From an uncultured Coriobacteriaceae bacterium (GTDB lineage: Bacteria; Actinomycetota; Coriobacteriia; Coriobacteriales; Atopobiaceae), in the NCBI GenBank assembly GCA_902801175.1, contig CADCHF010000019.1, forward strand, positions 1 through 64,000: DNA of 64,000 nucleotides. The letters are read 5' to 3'. Both the position numbers and the translations under genes were made by a program. Below the pieces are notes generated by a model. The model searched no databases. It had not been told where the DNA came from and was given only the letters and a program-made list of their open reading frames with translations. The stretch's first letter is position 1, and every line of letters begins with the position of its first letter. Below, in pieces: positions 28,031 to 36,391 of the stretch.

Positions 28031-28055
28031 TATACTTAGACCGAACGAATGTTCG
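28031..28055 (+). promoter_or_regulatory. Promoter -10 and LexA-type SOS box of the rpn gene
   Basis: TATACT at 28031-28036 is followed 5 nt later by CGAACGAATGTTCG at 28042-28055. This fits the Gram-positive LexA (DinR) consensus CGAACRNRYGTTYC at all positions except the last, where it is a perfect palindrome instead. The site covers the expected transcription start, so LexA would block the promoter until DNA damage. Confidence 0.7.
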
Positions 28056-28070
28056 TACTAAGGAGGGCGC

Positions 28071-28988
28071 ATGGCGGCAGCAAACAGAGAGTATCGGGAC
28101 AGGCTGTTTACCTTCATCTTTGGGAACGAGGAGCATCGTGACTGGACCCTTGAGCTCTACAACGCGGTGAACGGCACCGATTACACTGACCCGGATGAGA
28201 TCTCCTTTACCACTATCCGCAAGGTACTCTACATGGGCATGCACAACGATGTGTCGTTTCTTCTTGCCAACGAAATGAGCCTCTACGAGCAGCAATCGAG
28301 CTACAACCCCAACATGCCCCTACGTATGCTCCAGTATGTGGGCAGCCTTTACGAGAAGCACATTAAGGAGCACAGGTTCAACAAGTTTGGCCGCAAGCTA
28401 TTTGAGCTGCCTGCGCCTAGGCTTGTGGTCTTCTACAACGGCACGACCGAAATGCCTGCGGAGAAAACGCTTTTGCTTAGTGACTCCTTCCGTACGCAGA
28501 AGGAACCTGACATTGAGGTGAAGGTGCGCATGTTCAATATCAATTCTGGAGAGAACCCCACACTCGAAAGTCGCTGCGAACCTCTTCGTGAGTACACGTG
28601 GACGGTCGAGAGGATTCGTGAGAACATGGCAAGTGGGCAAGCCGTTGAGGCGGTGGACGAGACTTTGGAGGCCATGCCAGACGACTTTGTCATAAAGCCA
28701 TTTCTCATGGCCCATAAGGCGGAGGTGAGAGACATGCTGCTGACCGAGTACAACGAGGCGGAGGCCATGGAGCTGTTCCGCGAAGACGGCCGTGCCGAGG
28801 GCAAGGCCGAAGGCATCGCTGAGGGCATTGTTGAGGGCCGTGTCGAGGCATGCGCCGAGAACGTTGCCGGCATCATGGCCAACCTCGGGATGACGGTCGA
28901 GCAGGCGCTCGACGCCATCGGCATCGCGCCGGAAGAGCGGGCTCAAGTGCTCGCCCTCCTCGCCGAGCGCGACATCCGGGCAGAGTGA
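28071..28988 (+). CDS. Rpn family recombination-promoting nuclease / putative transposase
   Basis: 305 residues. The N-terminal PD-(D/E)XK nuclease domain has DRLFTFIFGNEEH, Asp60 in NDVSFLL, and E73-Q74-Q75 in LYEQQSSYNPNMPLRML, the usual Rpn pattern. Residues 150-220 are the family's helical middle. Residues 222-305 are a charged tail with imperfect EGKAEGIAEGIVEGR repeats and a C-terminal MTVEQALDAIGI domain. AAGGAGG precedes the start. E. coli RpnA-type proteins cut DNA; some are antiphage nucleases held by a small C-terminal product made from inside the gene. A strong ribosome site before Met222 suggests the same here. A LexA box overlaps the promoter. A second tail copy follows at 28992. 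Confidence 0.88.
   Translation: MAAANREYRDRLFTFIFGNEEHRDWTLELYNAVNGTDYTDPDEISFTTIRKVLYMGMHNDVSFLLANEMSLYEQQSSYNPNMPLRMLQYVGSLYEKHIKEHRFNKFGRKLFELPAPRLVVFYNGTTEMPAEKTLLLSDSFRTQKEPDIEVKVRMFNINSGENPTLESRCEPLREYTWTVERIRENMASGQAVEAVDETLEAMPDDFVIKPFLMAHKAEVRDMLLTEYNEAEAMELFREDGRAEGKAEGIAEGIVEGRVEACAENVAGIMANLGMTVEQALDAIGIAPEERAQVLALLAERDIRAE
28734..28988 (+). CDS. Candidate internal product of the rpn gene (RpnS-like inhibitor)
   Basis: Inside rpn and in its frame, GGAGGTGA at 28721-28728 sits 5 nt before ATG 28734, a near-perfect ribosome site placed before codon 222. Initiation there would give an 84-residue protein (MLLTEYNEAEAMELF...). In E. coli Rpn systems the small form translated from within the gene binds and restrains the nuclease; this is the inferred role. 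The similar free-standing copy at 28992 starts at the equivalent Met, which supports this codon being a real start. Confidence 0.55.
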   Translation: MLLTEYNEAEAMELFREDGRAEGKAEGIAEGIVEGRVEACAENVAGIMANLGMTVEQALDAIGIAPEERAQVLALLAERDIRAE

Positions 28989-28991
28989 CGC

Positions 28992-29198
28992 ATGCTGCTG
29001 ACCGAATACAGCGAGGCGGAGGCCATGGAGCTGTTCCGCGAAGAGGGGTACGCCGAGGGTCTTGTTGAGACTAAGGCTGAAGCAGTATCCGCGTTAATGG
29101 CCAAGCTTGGAATAGCCGCCGAGCAGGCACTCGAAGCCCTTAACATCCATGGAGATGAGCGCGAACTGGTCATCAAGCTGCTAGCTGAGCATTTTTAG
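28992..29198 (+). CDS. Free-standing duplicate of the Rpn C-terminal tail
   Basis: 68 residues, starting 3 nt after the rpn stop. Its first 18 residues (MLLTEYSEAEAMELFREE) match the rpn tail almost exactly in protein and DNA, and its end (KLGIAAEQALEALNIHGDERELVIKLLAEHF) matches the rpn C-terminal domain with more divergence. The EG-rich repeat between is shorter. It has only a weak ribosome site and is probably coupled to rpn translation. It could be a second inhibitor, or a remnant of a duplicated rpn gene; the frame is intact and closed by a normal stop. Confidence 0.65.
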   Translation: MLLTEYSEAEAMELFREEGYAEGLVETKAEAVSALMAKLGIAAEQALEALNIHGDERELVIKLLAEHF

Positions 29199-29296
29199 TA
29201 GAACACGGAGAGCGGCTCGTACGGCCCGTCAGCCAACCCGCACCAACAGGCGACGGGTCGTGCGAGCAACCCTGGTAGACGCTCCTCTTGGCCTGC

Positions 29297-29330
29297 CCTT
29301 GCTCTGTCCTTGCTCTGTCCTTGTCCTGCC
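29297..29330. repeat. 11-bp tandem repeat
   Basis: CCTTGCTCTGT occurs twice in tandem with a degenerate third unit (CCTTGTCCTGC), just downstream of the Tet(M)-like gene end. Confidence 0.5.
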
Positions 29331-29342
29331 CTTGGCCGGGCT

Positions 29343-31337
29343 CTATGTCCCAAAGAAATCCGCGTCGGCGAGACGCCACGGCGTACGGCGAACGTCGTCC
29401 TCGTTCACGTGCGCATGCTCGGGCACGTCGTACCACTTGACGGTGTAGCCAGCTCCATGCGAGCAGAAGACCGAATCGGGCGTGTTGGGCAGGTCCGCCT
29501 CCGGATCGTAGGCAACCTCCCCTATGACCTCATCGGCATTGTGGCAAGGTTCGTATCCAGCCAGCTCAACCTGCAAGCTGCCCTGTCCCTTTGTGTACGC
29601 ACTAACCTCAAGCGCGTATGAGCGAATCTCACTTACTGGAACCGTTCCCGTTATCACGGACATTCCCAGGCGCGCGGTCGGCGCCTCAAACGACGCCCCC
29701 ATGCGCTGCAGATCAGCCAATGCCCGTCCCACTCGATCCGCTGGCACCTCGAGCTCAAAGCGATACCACGGTTCCAACAACACGCACTGGCCTGCCCCGC
29801 GAGCACTCATAAGGCCCTGTCGCACTGCCCTGTAGGTCGCCTGCCTAAAGTCCCCGCCTTCGGTGTGCTTAGGATGCGCGCGTCCCGCAATGAGCGTTAT
29901 GCGCACGTCCGTAAGCGGGAACCCCGCAAGCACGCCCAGGTGGTCGCGCTCCATAGCGTTGGTAAGGATGAGTCGCTGCCAGTTGCGGTCAAGATCGTCC
30001 TCGCTGCAGCAGCTGCCAAACTCAAGTCCTCGTCCGCGCGGTAGCGGCTCGAGCAAAAGGTGCGCCTCGGCGTAGTGACGCAGTGGCTCAAAGTGGCCAA
30101 CGCCCACGACCGGCTCGCTTATGGTTTCAAGGTATCGAATGCTCCCTGGCCCAAAGTCAACAGCAAGCCCAAAGCGCTGCTCAAGCGTCTCGCGCACAAC
30201 CTCGAGCTGTATCTCGCCCATCAGTCGCAGGCGAATCTCCTGGAGTTCCTCGCTCCAGGTTACGCCCAGCACCGGGTCTTCGTCGGCCATCTCGCGCAAC
30301 GCTGCCAGCACGGCATGCACATCGCTCGACCCAGGCTCGACTCTATAGGTGAGCACCGGAGCAAGCCGAGGGCCAGAGCCCTGTGGCTCGGCCCCAAGGG
30401 CATCCCCTGGTACGGCATGCGTAAGCCCAGTTACAGCGCAGAGCTCGCCTGCGTGTGCCGCAGGCACAACGGCGAGCTTGGTCCCTTCGACCACACGAAC
30501 CTGATCGACCTTCTCGCGCCACGGCTTGCCAGTCGTCACACCCTCAACAACGCTGCGCGCCGGCAACTCACCACCAGTCACTTTGAGCCAAGCAATGCGC
30601 TCGCCCCTACTGCCGTGAGTTACCTTGTACACCCGCGCCGCAAACTCATTTGGCCAAACCGACTGGGGCGCAAGCTCAACGAGCCTGTCAAGGAGAAGGC
30701 GCACACCCTGCTCATGCAGGGCCGACCCACAGACGCCAGGCACAAGCAGGCGCTCGCGAACCAAGCGCCGCAGGGTCTCGCCACACAAGCCGCCCGTCTC
30801 GAGCAGCTCCTCGAGCGCCGCCTCGTCGACCATTGCCGCCGACTCGAGCACCGCCTCGTCACCAAGGTCGCGCACGTCCACGCAGCCTTCCGACAGACGA
30901 GCGCGGAGCTCCCCAAACACGGCCTCGCCATCTGCGCCAGCAAGGTCCATCTTGTTCACAAAGACAAAGGTGGGAATGCCCCGTTCCTCAAGCAGGCGCC
31001 AAAGCGTGCTGGTATGGCTCTGCACACCGTCGTTTGCCCCAACCACCAGCACAGCACAGTCAAGCACCTGAAGCGTCCGCTCGGCTTCAGAAGAAAAGTC
31101 AACATGCCCGGGAGCATCTACCAGGGTAATGCGCACGCCGCGGTAATCGAGCGAGGCCTGGTTTGAGAAGATGGTTATTCCGCGCCTGCGCTCCATCTCG
31201 TCGACGTCGAGATGAGAACTTCCGTGGTCTACTCGCCCCAGCGAGCGAATGGCACCGGCCTCGTGCAGCATTGCCTCGGCCAGAGTAGTTTTGCCCGCGT
31301 CCACATGGGCCAGTATGCCAACAATCAGTTGTCTCAT
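29343..31337 (-). CDS. Tet(M)/EF-G-like ribosomal protection GTPase
   Basis: 664 residues. The GTPase domain has G1 AHVDAGKTT, switch-region RRRGITIFSNQASL, G3 DAPGH and G4 NKMD. EF-G-like domains follow, ending with the Tet(M)-style C-terminus CSHGAGYTVKWYDVPEH. Acquired Tet(M) proteins are about 640 residues and protect ribosomes from tetracycline; this chromosomal homologue has local codon use and no mobile genes around it, so resistance is unproven. The start is the Met of MRQLIVGILAHVD; its ATG overlaps the stop of the upstream peptidase-like gene (ATGA), so the two are coupled. Confidence 0.82.
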   Translation of the reverse strand: MRQLIVGILAHVDAGKTTLAEAMLHEAGAIRSLGRVDHGSSHLDVDEMERRRGITIFSNQASLDYRGVRITLVDAPGHVDFSSEAERTLQVLDCAVLVVGANDGVQSHTSTLWRLLEERGIPTFVFVNKMDLAGADGEAVFGELRARLSEGCVDVRDLGDEAVLESAAMVDEAALEELLETGGLCGETLRRLVRERLLVPGVCGSALHEQGVRLLLDRLVELAPQSVWPNEFAARVYKVTHGSRGERIAWLKVTGGELPARSVVEGVTTGKPWREKVDQVRVVEGTKLAVVPAAHAGELCAVTGLTHAVPGDALGAEPQGSGPRLAPVLTYRVEPGSSDVHAVLAALREMADEDPVLGVTWSEELQEIRLRLMGEIQLEVVRETLEQRFGLAVDFGPGSIRYLETISEPVVGVGHFEPLRHYAEAHLLLEPLPRGRGLEFGSCCSEDDLDRNWQRLILTNAMERDHLGVLAGFPLTDVRITLIAGRAHPKHTEGGDFRQATYRAVRQGLMSARGAGQCVLLEPWYRFELEVPADRVGRALADLQRMGASFEAPTARLGMSVITGTVPVSEIRSYALEVSAYTKGQGSLQVELAGYEPCHNADEVIGEVAYDPEADLPNTPDSVFCSHGAGYTVKWYDVPEHAHVNEDDVRRTPWRLADADFFGT

Positions 31338-31951
31338 GCGTGCCAGGTTACCTCGTTGTCCTTGGTGCGCCAAACGAGCACGGCATCACGGCCCGAATCA
31401 GCATAAAGCGAGTATACGGGAGCATTGGGGTCATTGAGCACCGAACGTGCCACAACGCGGTTGTGCGTCAGCGGATGGTCGCTGACCCACTCAACGCCCG
31501 ACTCGGGCAGCGAATAGCGCTGTGGAGGAAACTCGTCGTAATAGGGGTCAAAGATCAGCGCGCTGGTATCGGTCAGGCCCGTGATGAGCACATAGTGGTC
31601 GTAGGTGAGCCTGCAGCCGCACACGGCAACCGCTCCGGCCTTAAGGCCCTCAACCAAAGGCGAGCCGTCGTCCATGCTCACCTCATCGCCCGAAAGAGCC
31701 TGGCAGCGCACGGGCATGCCAGCCTTTGCAAGATAGTCGTTGCTCCAGGCCGCAACAAAGGCAAGCGAGTTCTTTGAAGTCCCACGGTAATAGCCGTTTA
31801 CTGCCAGGTTGCAGTCGCCAGTCACGCGTGTAATGAAGTCAACCACCTGTGGAGCAATCTCGCTGCGCTCAAAGAGATACATAAACGCATTGACCATCGA
31901 CGTCTTGCCGCAGTCCGCGTTTGTTGCCTGATAGCGCAGCGGTGACTTCAT
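31334..31951 (-). CDS. C39-like papain-fold cysteine peptidase or related protein
   Basis: 205 residues from the Met of MKSPLRYQATNADCGKTSM, behind AAAGGAGCAGGGC. The Cys of NADCGKTSMVNA and the His-Asp pattern of YDHYVLITG and IFDPYYDE match the Cys-His-Asp layout of C39-like papain-fold peptidases. There is no signal peptide or membrane segment, so it is cytoplasmic. Its stop overlaps the start of the Tet(M)-like GTPase. The substrate is unknown, and activity is not certain. Confidence 0.65.
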   Translation of the reverse strand: MKSPLRYQATNADCGKTSMVNAFMYLFERSEIAPQVVDFITRVTGDCNLAVNGYYRGTSKNSLAFVAAWSNDYLAKAGMPVRCQALSGDEVSMDDGSPLVEGLKAGAVAVCGCRLTYDHYVLITGLTDTSALIFDPYYDEFPPQRYSLPESGVEWVSDHPLTHNRVVARSVLNDPNAPVYSLYADSGRDAVLVWRTKDNEVTWHA

Positions 31952-32113
31952 GCCCTGCTCCTTTGTTGCATGCTTTTGTAACGTGGCTTGTTTCATACCG
32001 CGACGGCCACGCAAGACGTATGCGCGCAGCAATCGCCATCCAAACGTTAACCGATGCAGAAGAGGGGCCGCCGACAAATGCCGACGACCCCCAAACTCTC
32101 TATGTCTTACCCG

Positions 32114-32355
32114 CTAGCTCCTGCGGCGACGCAGCGCAACCGCCATGACGCCAAGGCCAAGCCCAGCCAAGACCACAGGTGCCGCCGCACCAAACGGATC
32201 GCCCGTCTTTGGCATGCGGCACTTGATCGGCGGCTCACTGGGGTCTCTGGCAACGCAATTGCCTCATCCCTCGTCAGCTCGTCTGCATGCGCCTTAATGG
32301 CGGATGCAGGAATCGAGTTGATGGCAAGTGCCGCCGCAGGCAACAGGCTTAGCAT
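32114..32355 (-). pseudogene. Remnant of an LPxTG-type surface protein
   Basis: The first frame starts MLSLLPAAALAINSIPASA, a signal peptide-like stretch, and runs to ELTRDEAIALPETP. The frame is then wrong, and a second frame carries DPSEPPIKCRMPKTGD, a hydrophobic span (VVLAGLGLGVMAVAL) and RRRRS with a stop at 32114, a textbook sortase signal. Only the secretion signal and anchor remain, joined out of frame, so this looks like a gene collapsed by internal deletion. The corresponding full gene is not in the window. Confidence 0.65.
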
Positions 32356-32563
32356 GCGGCTTTCCGTGGAGTGTCTTCTCCCCTGGGCCAGCCTTTAGAT
32401 TATTCAAGGCGCACCCCCGGCAATGGCTTACAGCTGCCACCTCGTTTTTTTGGTGCGTGTAGATGCCTTGAGCATGCAAACCATGATTTATCGATATGGC
32501 CATTTTGGTGCCTAATTATTTTGCAAACCGGCTCTGAGAACCGTTCAGCTCAGCTTTTGCCGC

Positions 32564-32598
32564 CAAAAGAAAGGGCCATCGGCAATGCCGATGGCCCC
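32564..32598 (-). terminator. Terminator of the alpha/beta hydrolase gene
   Basis: GGGCCATCGG pairs perfectly with CCGATGGCCC around a CAATG loop, followed on the minus strand by TTTCTTTT. Confidence 0.9.
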
Positions 32599-32623
32599 AA
32601 GTACCAGCTGTTTTGCTATTGTG

Positions 32624-33550
32624 CTATGCCTGCATCGTCAGCCAGTCGACGATGTCTTCCTCGACCTCAAACTTGAGGTCGTCGTAGTTGTGAATCTCAT
32701 GGCGGTAGCCGGTGTAGAGCTTGCAGGTCACCTTGTGGCCGGTGGCATGCAGCCAATTGGCGCACTGATAGACGCCCTCGCCGTAGTTGCCCACGGGATC
32801 CTGGTCGCCCGCAATGAGCAGAATCGGCAGGTCGGTGGGAACCCTCTCGGCCCACTCGGTGCCCTCGATGCACAGCATCATGTCAATGAAGTCGCGCATG
32901 CTAATGTTGTGCGTGGGATGGGTAAAGGCGTCAAAGGGATCCTCCGCGTGGTCCTTCTGCACCCACGGGTCGTGGCAGATCCACTCGTTGCCAAGCGTTG
33001 CCCCCTCCTCGCAGCGGGCAAACATCCAACCAAAGAGCGCCGCAGTCACGCTGGGATCGCTCTCGTGAGCCTTGCCGGCCTTCACGAGGTCGTCAGCCAT
33101 CTTACGAGCGTCGGCCGTGGACTCAAACACGCCCGTGGTGCCACAGTAGATGACGCCGTCCAGCTCGTCGCCGTACTTGGCGCTAAAGTCGCGCGCGATC
33201 ATCGAGCCCATGGAGTGACCAAACATGAAGTACGGCAGATCGGGATACTTCTCGGTCACGCAGTCCTTAAAGAGCTTCTCGTCCTCCATCATGGTGTGCG
33301 GACCAGCATCGCCCCAGTCGCCCCAAGTGTTGTTGGCAATGGCCGTTGCGCCATGGCCCACGTGGTCGTTGGCAGCAACGATGTAGCCAGCGTCCATTAG
33401 CGCCACGATCAGGTGGAAGTACCTGCGCGAATGCTCGCCAAAGCCGTGAATGAGCTGAACCACGCCCGTTGGCTCACAGGCGGGCACATAGATCCAGCCG
33501 GTTACCTGATCTCGGCCGTTTGACGACGCAAAGGTAATCTCGTGCAGCAT
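32624..33550 (-). CDS. Alpha/beta hydrolase, monoacylglycerol lipase-like (serine aminopeptidase S33 type)
   Basis: 308 residues. VVQLIHGFGEHSRRY is the oxyanion-region motif, FGHSMGSMIARDF carries the nucleophile Ser, AGDQDPVG the catalytic Asp region and YRHEIHN the catalytic His. A lid-like insert lies between. Lysophospholipase or monoglyceride lipase activity is likely. No signal peptide, so intracellular. AGAGGAG precedes the start; a terminator follows, so it is monocistronic. Confidence 0.88.
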   Translation of the reverse strand: MLHEITFASSNGRDQVTGWIYVPACEPTGVVQLIHGFGEHSRRYFHLIVALMDAGYIVAANDHVGHGATAIANNTWGDWGDAGPHTMMEDEKLFKDCVTEKYPDLPYFMFGHSMGSMIARDFSAKYGDELDGVIYCGTTGVFESTADARKMADDLVKAGKAHESDPSVTAALFGWMFARCEEGATLGNEWICHDPWVQKDHAEDPFDAFTHPTHNISMRDFIDMMLCIEGTEWAERVPTDLPILLIAGDQDPVGNYGEGVYQCANWLHATGHKVTCKLYTGYRHEIHNYDDLKFEVEEDIVDWLTMQA

Positions 33551-33709
33551 GGGAAGCTCCTCTCGCTCGGTCTGTCGTTGGTTTCATTATTGAACGAGCG
33601 TTTTGAGTTAGCCCCGAGCTATCGGCAAAGGAAGTCTCCCATCGCCGAGTGAGCACAAACCCGCAGGTCAAAGCGAATGTTGTTGCGTCTGGCCTCTTGC
33701 GCAGCCGCC

Positions 33710-34291
33710 CTAGGCGCCAACGGCCTCGAGCACAGCCGCGACCGCACGCTGGAGCTTCTCCTCAAAGGTGCCCTTGTTGTCGATGACCTTGAGGTTGGGG
33801 TGCCCCGCCCAGCCGGCCCTGAGCGCCTCGTCGACCCTCACGGCCTCCTCAACGCCCTCAAGGCGGTGCTCGTTGGTCTCGTGGCTAAAGAAACGCTCGG
33901 CACCAATGGCCGCCGTCACCAGGTGCACCACGGCATCGTAGCGCGCATAGGCATCCTCGCGCGTCATGTTGCGCTCCGCCAGCAGCATGTCAAGCTCGTC
34001 GTCGGGCAGATAGCCAGCGTTGTCCATGAGTCCGCGATCGAGCAGCACCACGGCATCGCTCGACAGGCTTGCCAGCCGCTCCTCCTTCTCGAGCTGAAGG
34101 TCAAACACATGGCGCTGGAACCCCAGCACGCTGCCACAGCTATCGGGCGTTATGCCCTGCGCCAAGAGCTCGGTTGCGCACTCGTTGACCAGCACAACCT
34201 CGCGACCGCGACCCACAAAGGCCGCAGCCAGAAGCCCCATCAGTGTGGTCTTTCCCGCGCACGGGCCTCCCGTAATGACGACTTTTGGCAT
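33710..34291 (-). CDS. AAA_28 / NadR-type P-loop ATPase
   Basis: 193 residues from the Met of MPKVVITGGPCAGKTTL, behind GGAGGGA. Walker A is GGPCAGKTT; the LLDRGLMDNAGYL segment and THLVTAAIGAERF-like part match the AAA_28 family of small ATP-binding proteins related to the NadR kinase domain. Likely a small-molecule kinase, substrate unknown. An eight-codon upstream extension would overlap the ribosome site and is rejected. It is divergent from the acyl-adenylating gene at 34576. Confidence 0.8.
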   Translation of the reverse strand: MPKVVITGGPCAGKTTLMGLLAAAFVGRGREVVLVNECATELLAQGITPDSCGSVLGFQRHVFDLQLEKEERLASLSSDAVVLLDRGLMDNAGYLPDDELDMLLAERNMTREDAYARYDAVVHLVTAAIGAERFFSHETNEHRLEGVEEAVRVDEALRAGWAGHPNLKVIDNKGTFEEKLQRAVAAVLEAVGA

Positions 34292-34427
34292 AACAGTCCC
34301 TCCTGTATGCGGCATTGGTTTCTCTAACTATAAAAGATGCGGGACCCCATGCATGACAACATCTAGATATACGATGCGCAGACGCAACATTTGCTAGCTT
34401 TTGTCGCATTCCCACCTGCAAAACTAA

Positions 34428-34442
34428 TTGAACCAGGTTCAA
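34428..34442. promoter_or_regulatory. Perfect palindromic operator-like site
   Basis: TTGAACC-A-GGTTCAA lies in the 284-bp gap between two divergent genes. An outer pair ACCTGC (34414-34419) and GCAGGT (34449-34454) nests around it. TTGAAC could also serve as a -35. The regulator is unknown. Confidence 0.55.
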
Positions 34443-34575
34443 ATAACCGCAGGTAGATACCTATGCGCTGTGTTTGCCAACCAGTGACAGAAACACACAG
34501 CTTCGCCACCTAACAGAAACTTTACTATGCGAACATTTTTATGACTTTGGTCATTCAAATGAAGGGGGACCACCC

Positions 34576-36183
34576 ATGACCGCCAACATCATGAAATACG
34601 ACAGCTTTAGCGAACTCCTCGACGGCATGTCTGCTAACCGCCCTGACGCCATCGCTCTCCTTCATGGAGCTGGCGGGCGCTACAACCGCGTGACCTGGGC
34701 CGGCTTTGCCGCCGACGTCAAGGCTCGCGCCGAGGAGCTGCGTAGCTCCGACAAAACCTGCATGGCAGTCCTTGCCGACGGAAGCTACGCCTGCATCGTC
34801 GAGCTCTTTGCCGCAAACCTCGCAGGACTCCAGGTTGCCATGCTCGACGCGGCCGTGCCCGAGAAGATGCTTGCGCAGCTGCTCCCCTATGTGGACGCCG
34901 ACACCATCTGGTGCGCCGACCCCAAGAGGGCCGAGGAGCTCTCGGCCTATCTCGTGGGCCATGCTGAGGACGGCGCCGGCAAGATCCTCTTCTTTACCAG
35001 CGGCACCACCTCGCGCGCCAAGGCCGTGACGCTTACCGACAAGACCCTCATGGCAAGCGCCATTGGCGGCAGCGGCACCTTCCCCCTCGCGCCTGGCGAC
35101 GTGCTTCTGTGCGTGCTTCCCATTGGCCACGTGTTTGGCTTTGTCTGCGGTCTGCTTTGGCCGTGGCTCTGCGGCGCAACCGTTGCCCTTGGTCGCGGCG
35201 GCCGTCACGTGTTTGACGACTGGTCCTACTTCCATCCCACCGCAACCTCCGTCGTGCCCATCCTGCTCGAGCACCTCATGCGCCGTAACCTGGTCAATCC
35301 CGAGCTCCAGGCCATTCTGGTTGGCGCCGGCGACGCCCCCGACGAGCGTCTGCAGGAGGTCAAGGACCGCGGCATTCGTCTTGCCTTTGGATACGGCCTC
35401 ACCGAGACCAGCTCCGGCGTGGCGATCAGCGCCGAGGGCGAGGATCCGCGTGCCCTCGAGGTCTGCCCAGGCAGCACCATCACCCTTGCCGAGGACGGCG
35501 AGGTCCTCATTCAGACGCCTGGCGCCATGATGCAGGGCTACTACAAGCTTCCCGACGACACCAACGAGGTCCTTGTTGACGGCGTGCTTCACACCGGCGA
35601 CCTCGGCAGCTTTGACGAGCAGGGCCGTCTGCACCTGCGTGGCCGCAAGAAGGAGACGCTCGTTCTGCCTGGTGGCACCAAGATCTACCTGCCCGAATAC
35701 GAGCGCATGATCGCAGAGCAGCTTGGCACCTCCGACATTGCCGTCGTACTGCGTCGCGGCATGCCCGTGCTGGTGCTCGACGACCTCGCCGATGAAACGC
35801 GCGACGCCGTTATGAGCAAGCTCAAGGGCGTCATGGACACCTGGCAGCATGACCAGCGTCTGGCCGACGTCGTGGAGCTTGGGCACGAGCTTCCGCGCAC
35901 GGCGACCGGCAAGGTCCAGCGTTGGCTGCTCGAGGCCGAGCTTGGCCAGCGCTTCAAGAGCCTGCGCCGTCGCGGCAAGAAGGACGCAGAGGCAGAGGCC
36001 GAAGAGGCCAAGGAGCAGGAGGCTCCCGCAGCCGAGCAGGCCGAGGCCGAGCCCGAGCTAGCTCCTGAGGCTCCCGCTGCAGTTGAGGCTCCCGCCGCTG
36101 AGGCAGCCGAGGCTCCCGAGCCCGAGGTCGCCGAGGCTGTTGAGGCAGCTGAGGAGCCCGAGGCCGCCGACGCCGAGGCATAG
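34576..36183 (+). CDS. AMP-dependent synthetase/ligase with a long Ala/Glu/Pro tail
   Basis: 535 residues. Adenylate-forming motifs are FFTSGTTSRAKAV (P-loop), GYGLTETSSG, HTGDLG, GRKKETLVLPGG and the C-terminal Lys in PRTATGKVQRW. The substrate is probably a fatty or other carboxylic acid; an amino-acid code was not looked for. From about residue 460 to the end the protein is almost only Ala, Glu and Pro (EAPAAEQAEAEPE), a flexible acidic tail of some 75 residues. The Met of MTANIMKYD follows GAAGGGGG; a longer frame upstream lacks a ribosome site. A palindromic operator lies upstream and a strong terminator downstream. Confidence 0.88.
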   Translation: MTANIMKYDSFSELLDGMSANRPDAIALLHGAGGRYNRVTWAGFAADVKARAEELRSSDKTCMAVLADGSYACIVELFAANLAGLQVAMLDAAVPEKMLAQLLPYVDADTIWCADPKRAEELSAYLVGHAEDGAGKILFFTSGTTSRAKAVTLTDKTLMASAIGGSGTFPLAPGDVLLCVLPIGHVFGFVCGLLWPWLCGATVALGRGGRHVFDDWSYFHPTATSVVPILLEHLMRRNLVNPELQAILVGAGDAPDERLQEVKDRGIRLAFGYGLTETSSGVAISAEGEDPRALEVCPGSTITLAEDGEVLIQTPGAMMQGYYKLPDDTNEVLVDGVLHTGDLGSFDEQGRLHLRGRKKETLVLPGGTKIYLPEYERMIAEQLGTSDIAVVLRRGMPVLVLDDLADETRDAVMSKLKGVMDTWQHDQRLADVVELGHELPRTATGKVQRWLLEAELGQRFKSLRRRGKKDAEAEAEEAKEQEAPAAEQAEAEPELAPEAPAAVEAPAAEAAEAPEPEVAEAVEAAEEPEAADAEA

Positions 36184-36215
36184 TCAGTCACTCGCTGCAG
36201 ACAGTACGTAAAACA

Positions 36216-36253
36216 GCGTGGCTCCAGAGATTGTTCTGGAGCCACGCTTCTTT
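36216..36253 (+). terminator. Terminator of the acyl-adenylating gene
   Basis: GCGTGGCTCCAGA pairs perfectly with TCTGGAGCCACGC, followed by TTCTTT. Confidence 0.88.
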
Positions 36254-36391
36254 CGCTACACAGTGCTGCCTGTCTAAATCGCACAAGCACGGAGAAAACC
36301 CCTGTTTGACCGCCGCCCGCACAGACCCTGATCTTGAGTGCCCTCCAGACCTACTGCGGACAGGGACGTTCAAAGCTGTCCTGGCCAAGTC

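Noticed and set aside
32356-32520. Possible riboswitch upstream of the surface-protein remnant
   Set aside because: No match to the conserved parts of c-di-GMP, c-di-AMP or cobalamin riboswitches could be made by eye.
34555-35886. 443-codon open frame antisense to the acyl-adenylating enzyme
   Set aside because: Shadow; the plus-strand gene has all adenylation motifs.
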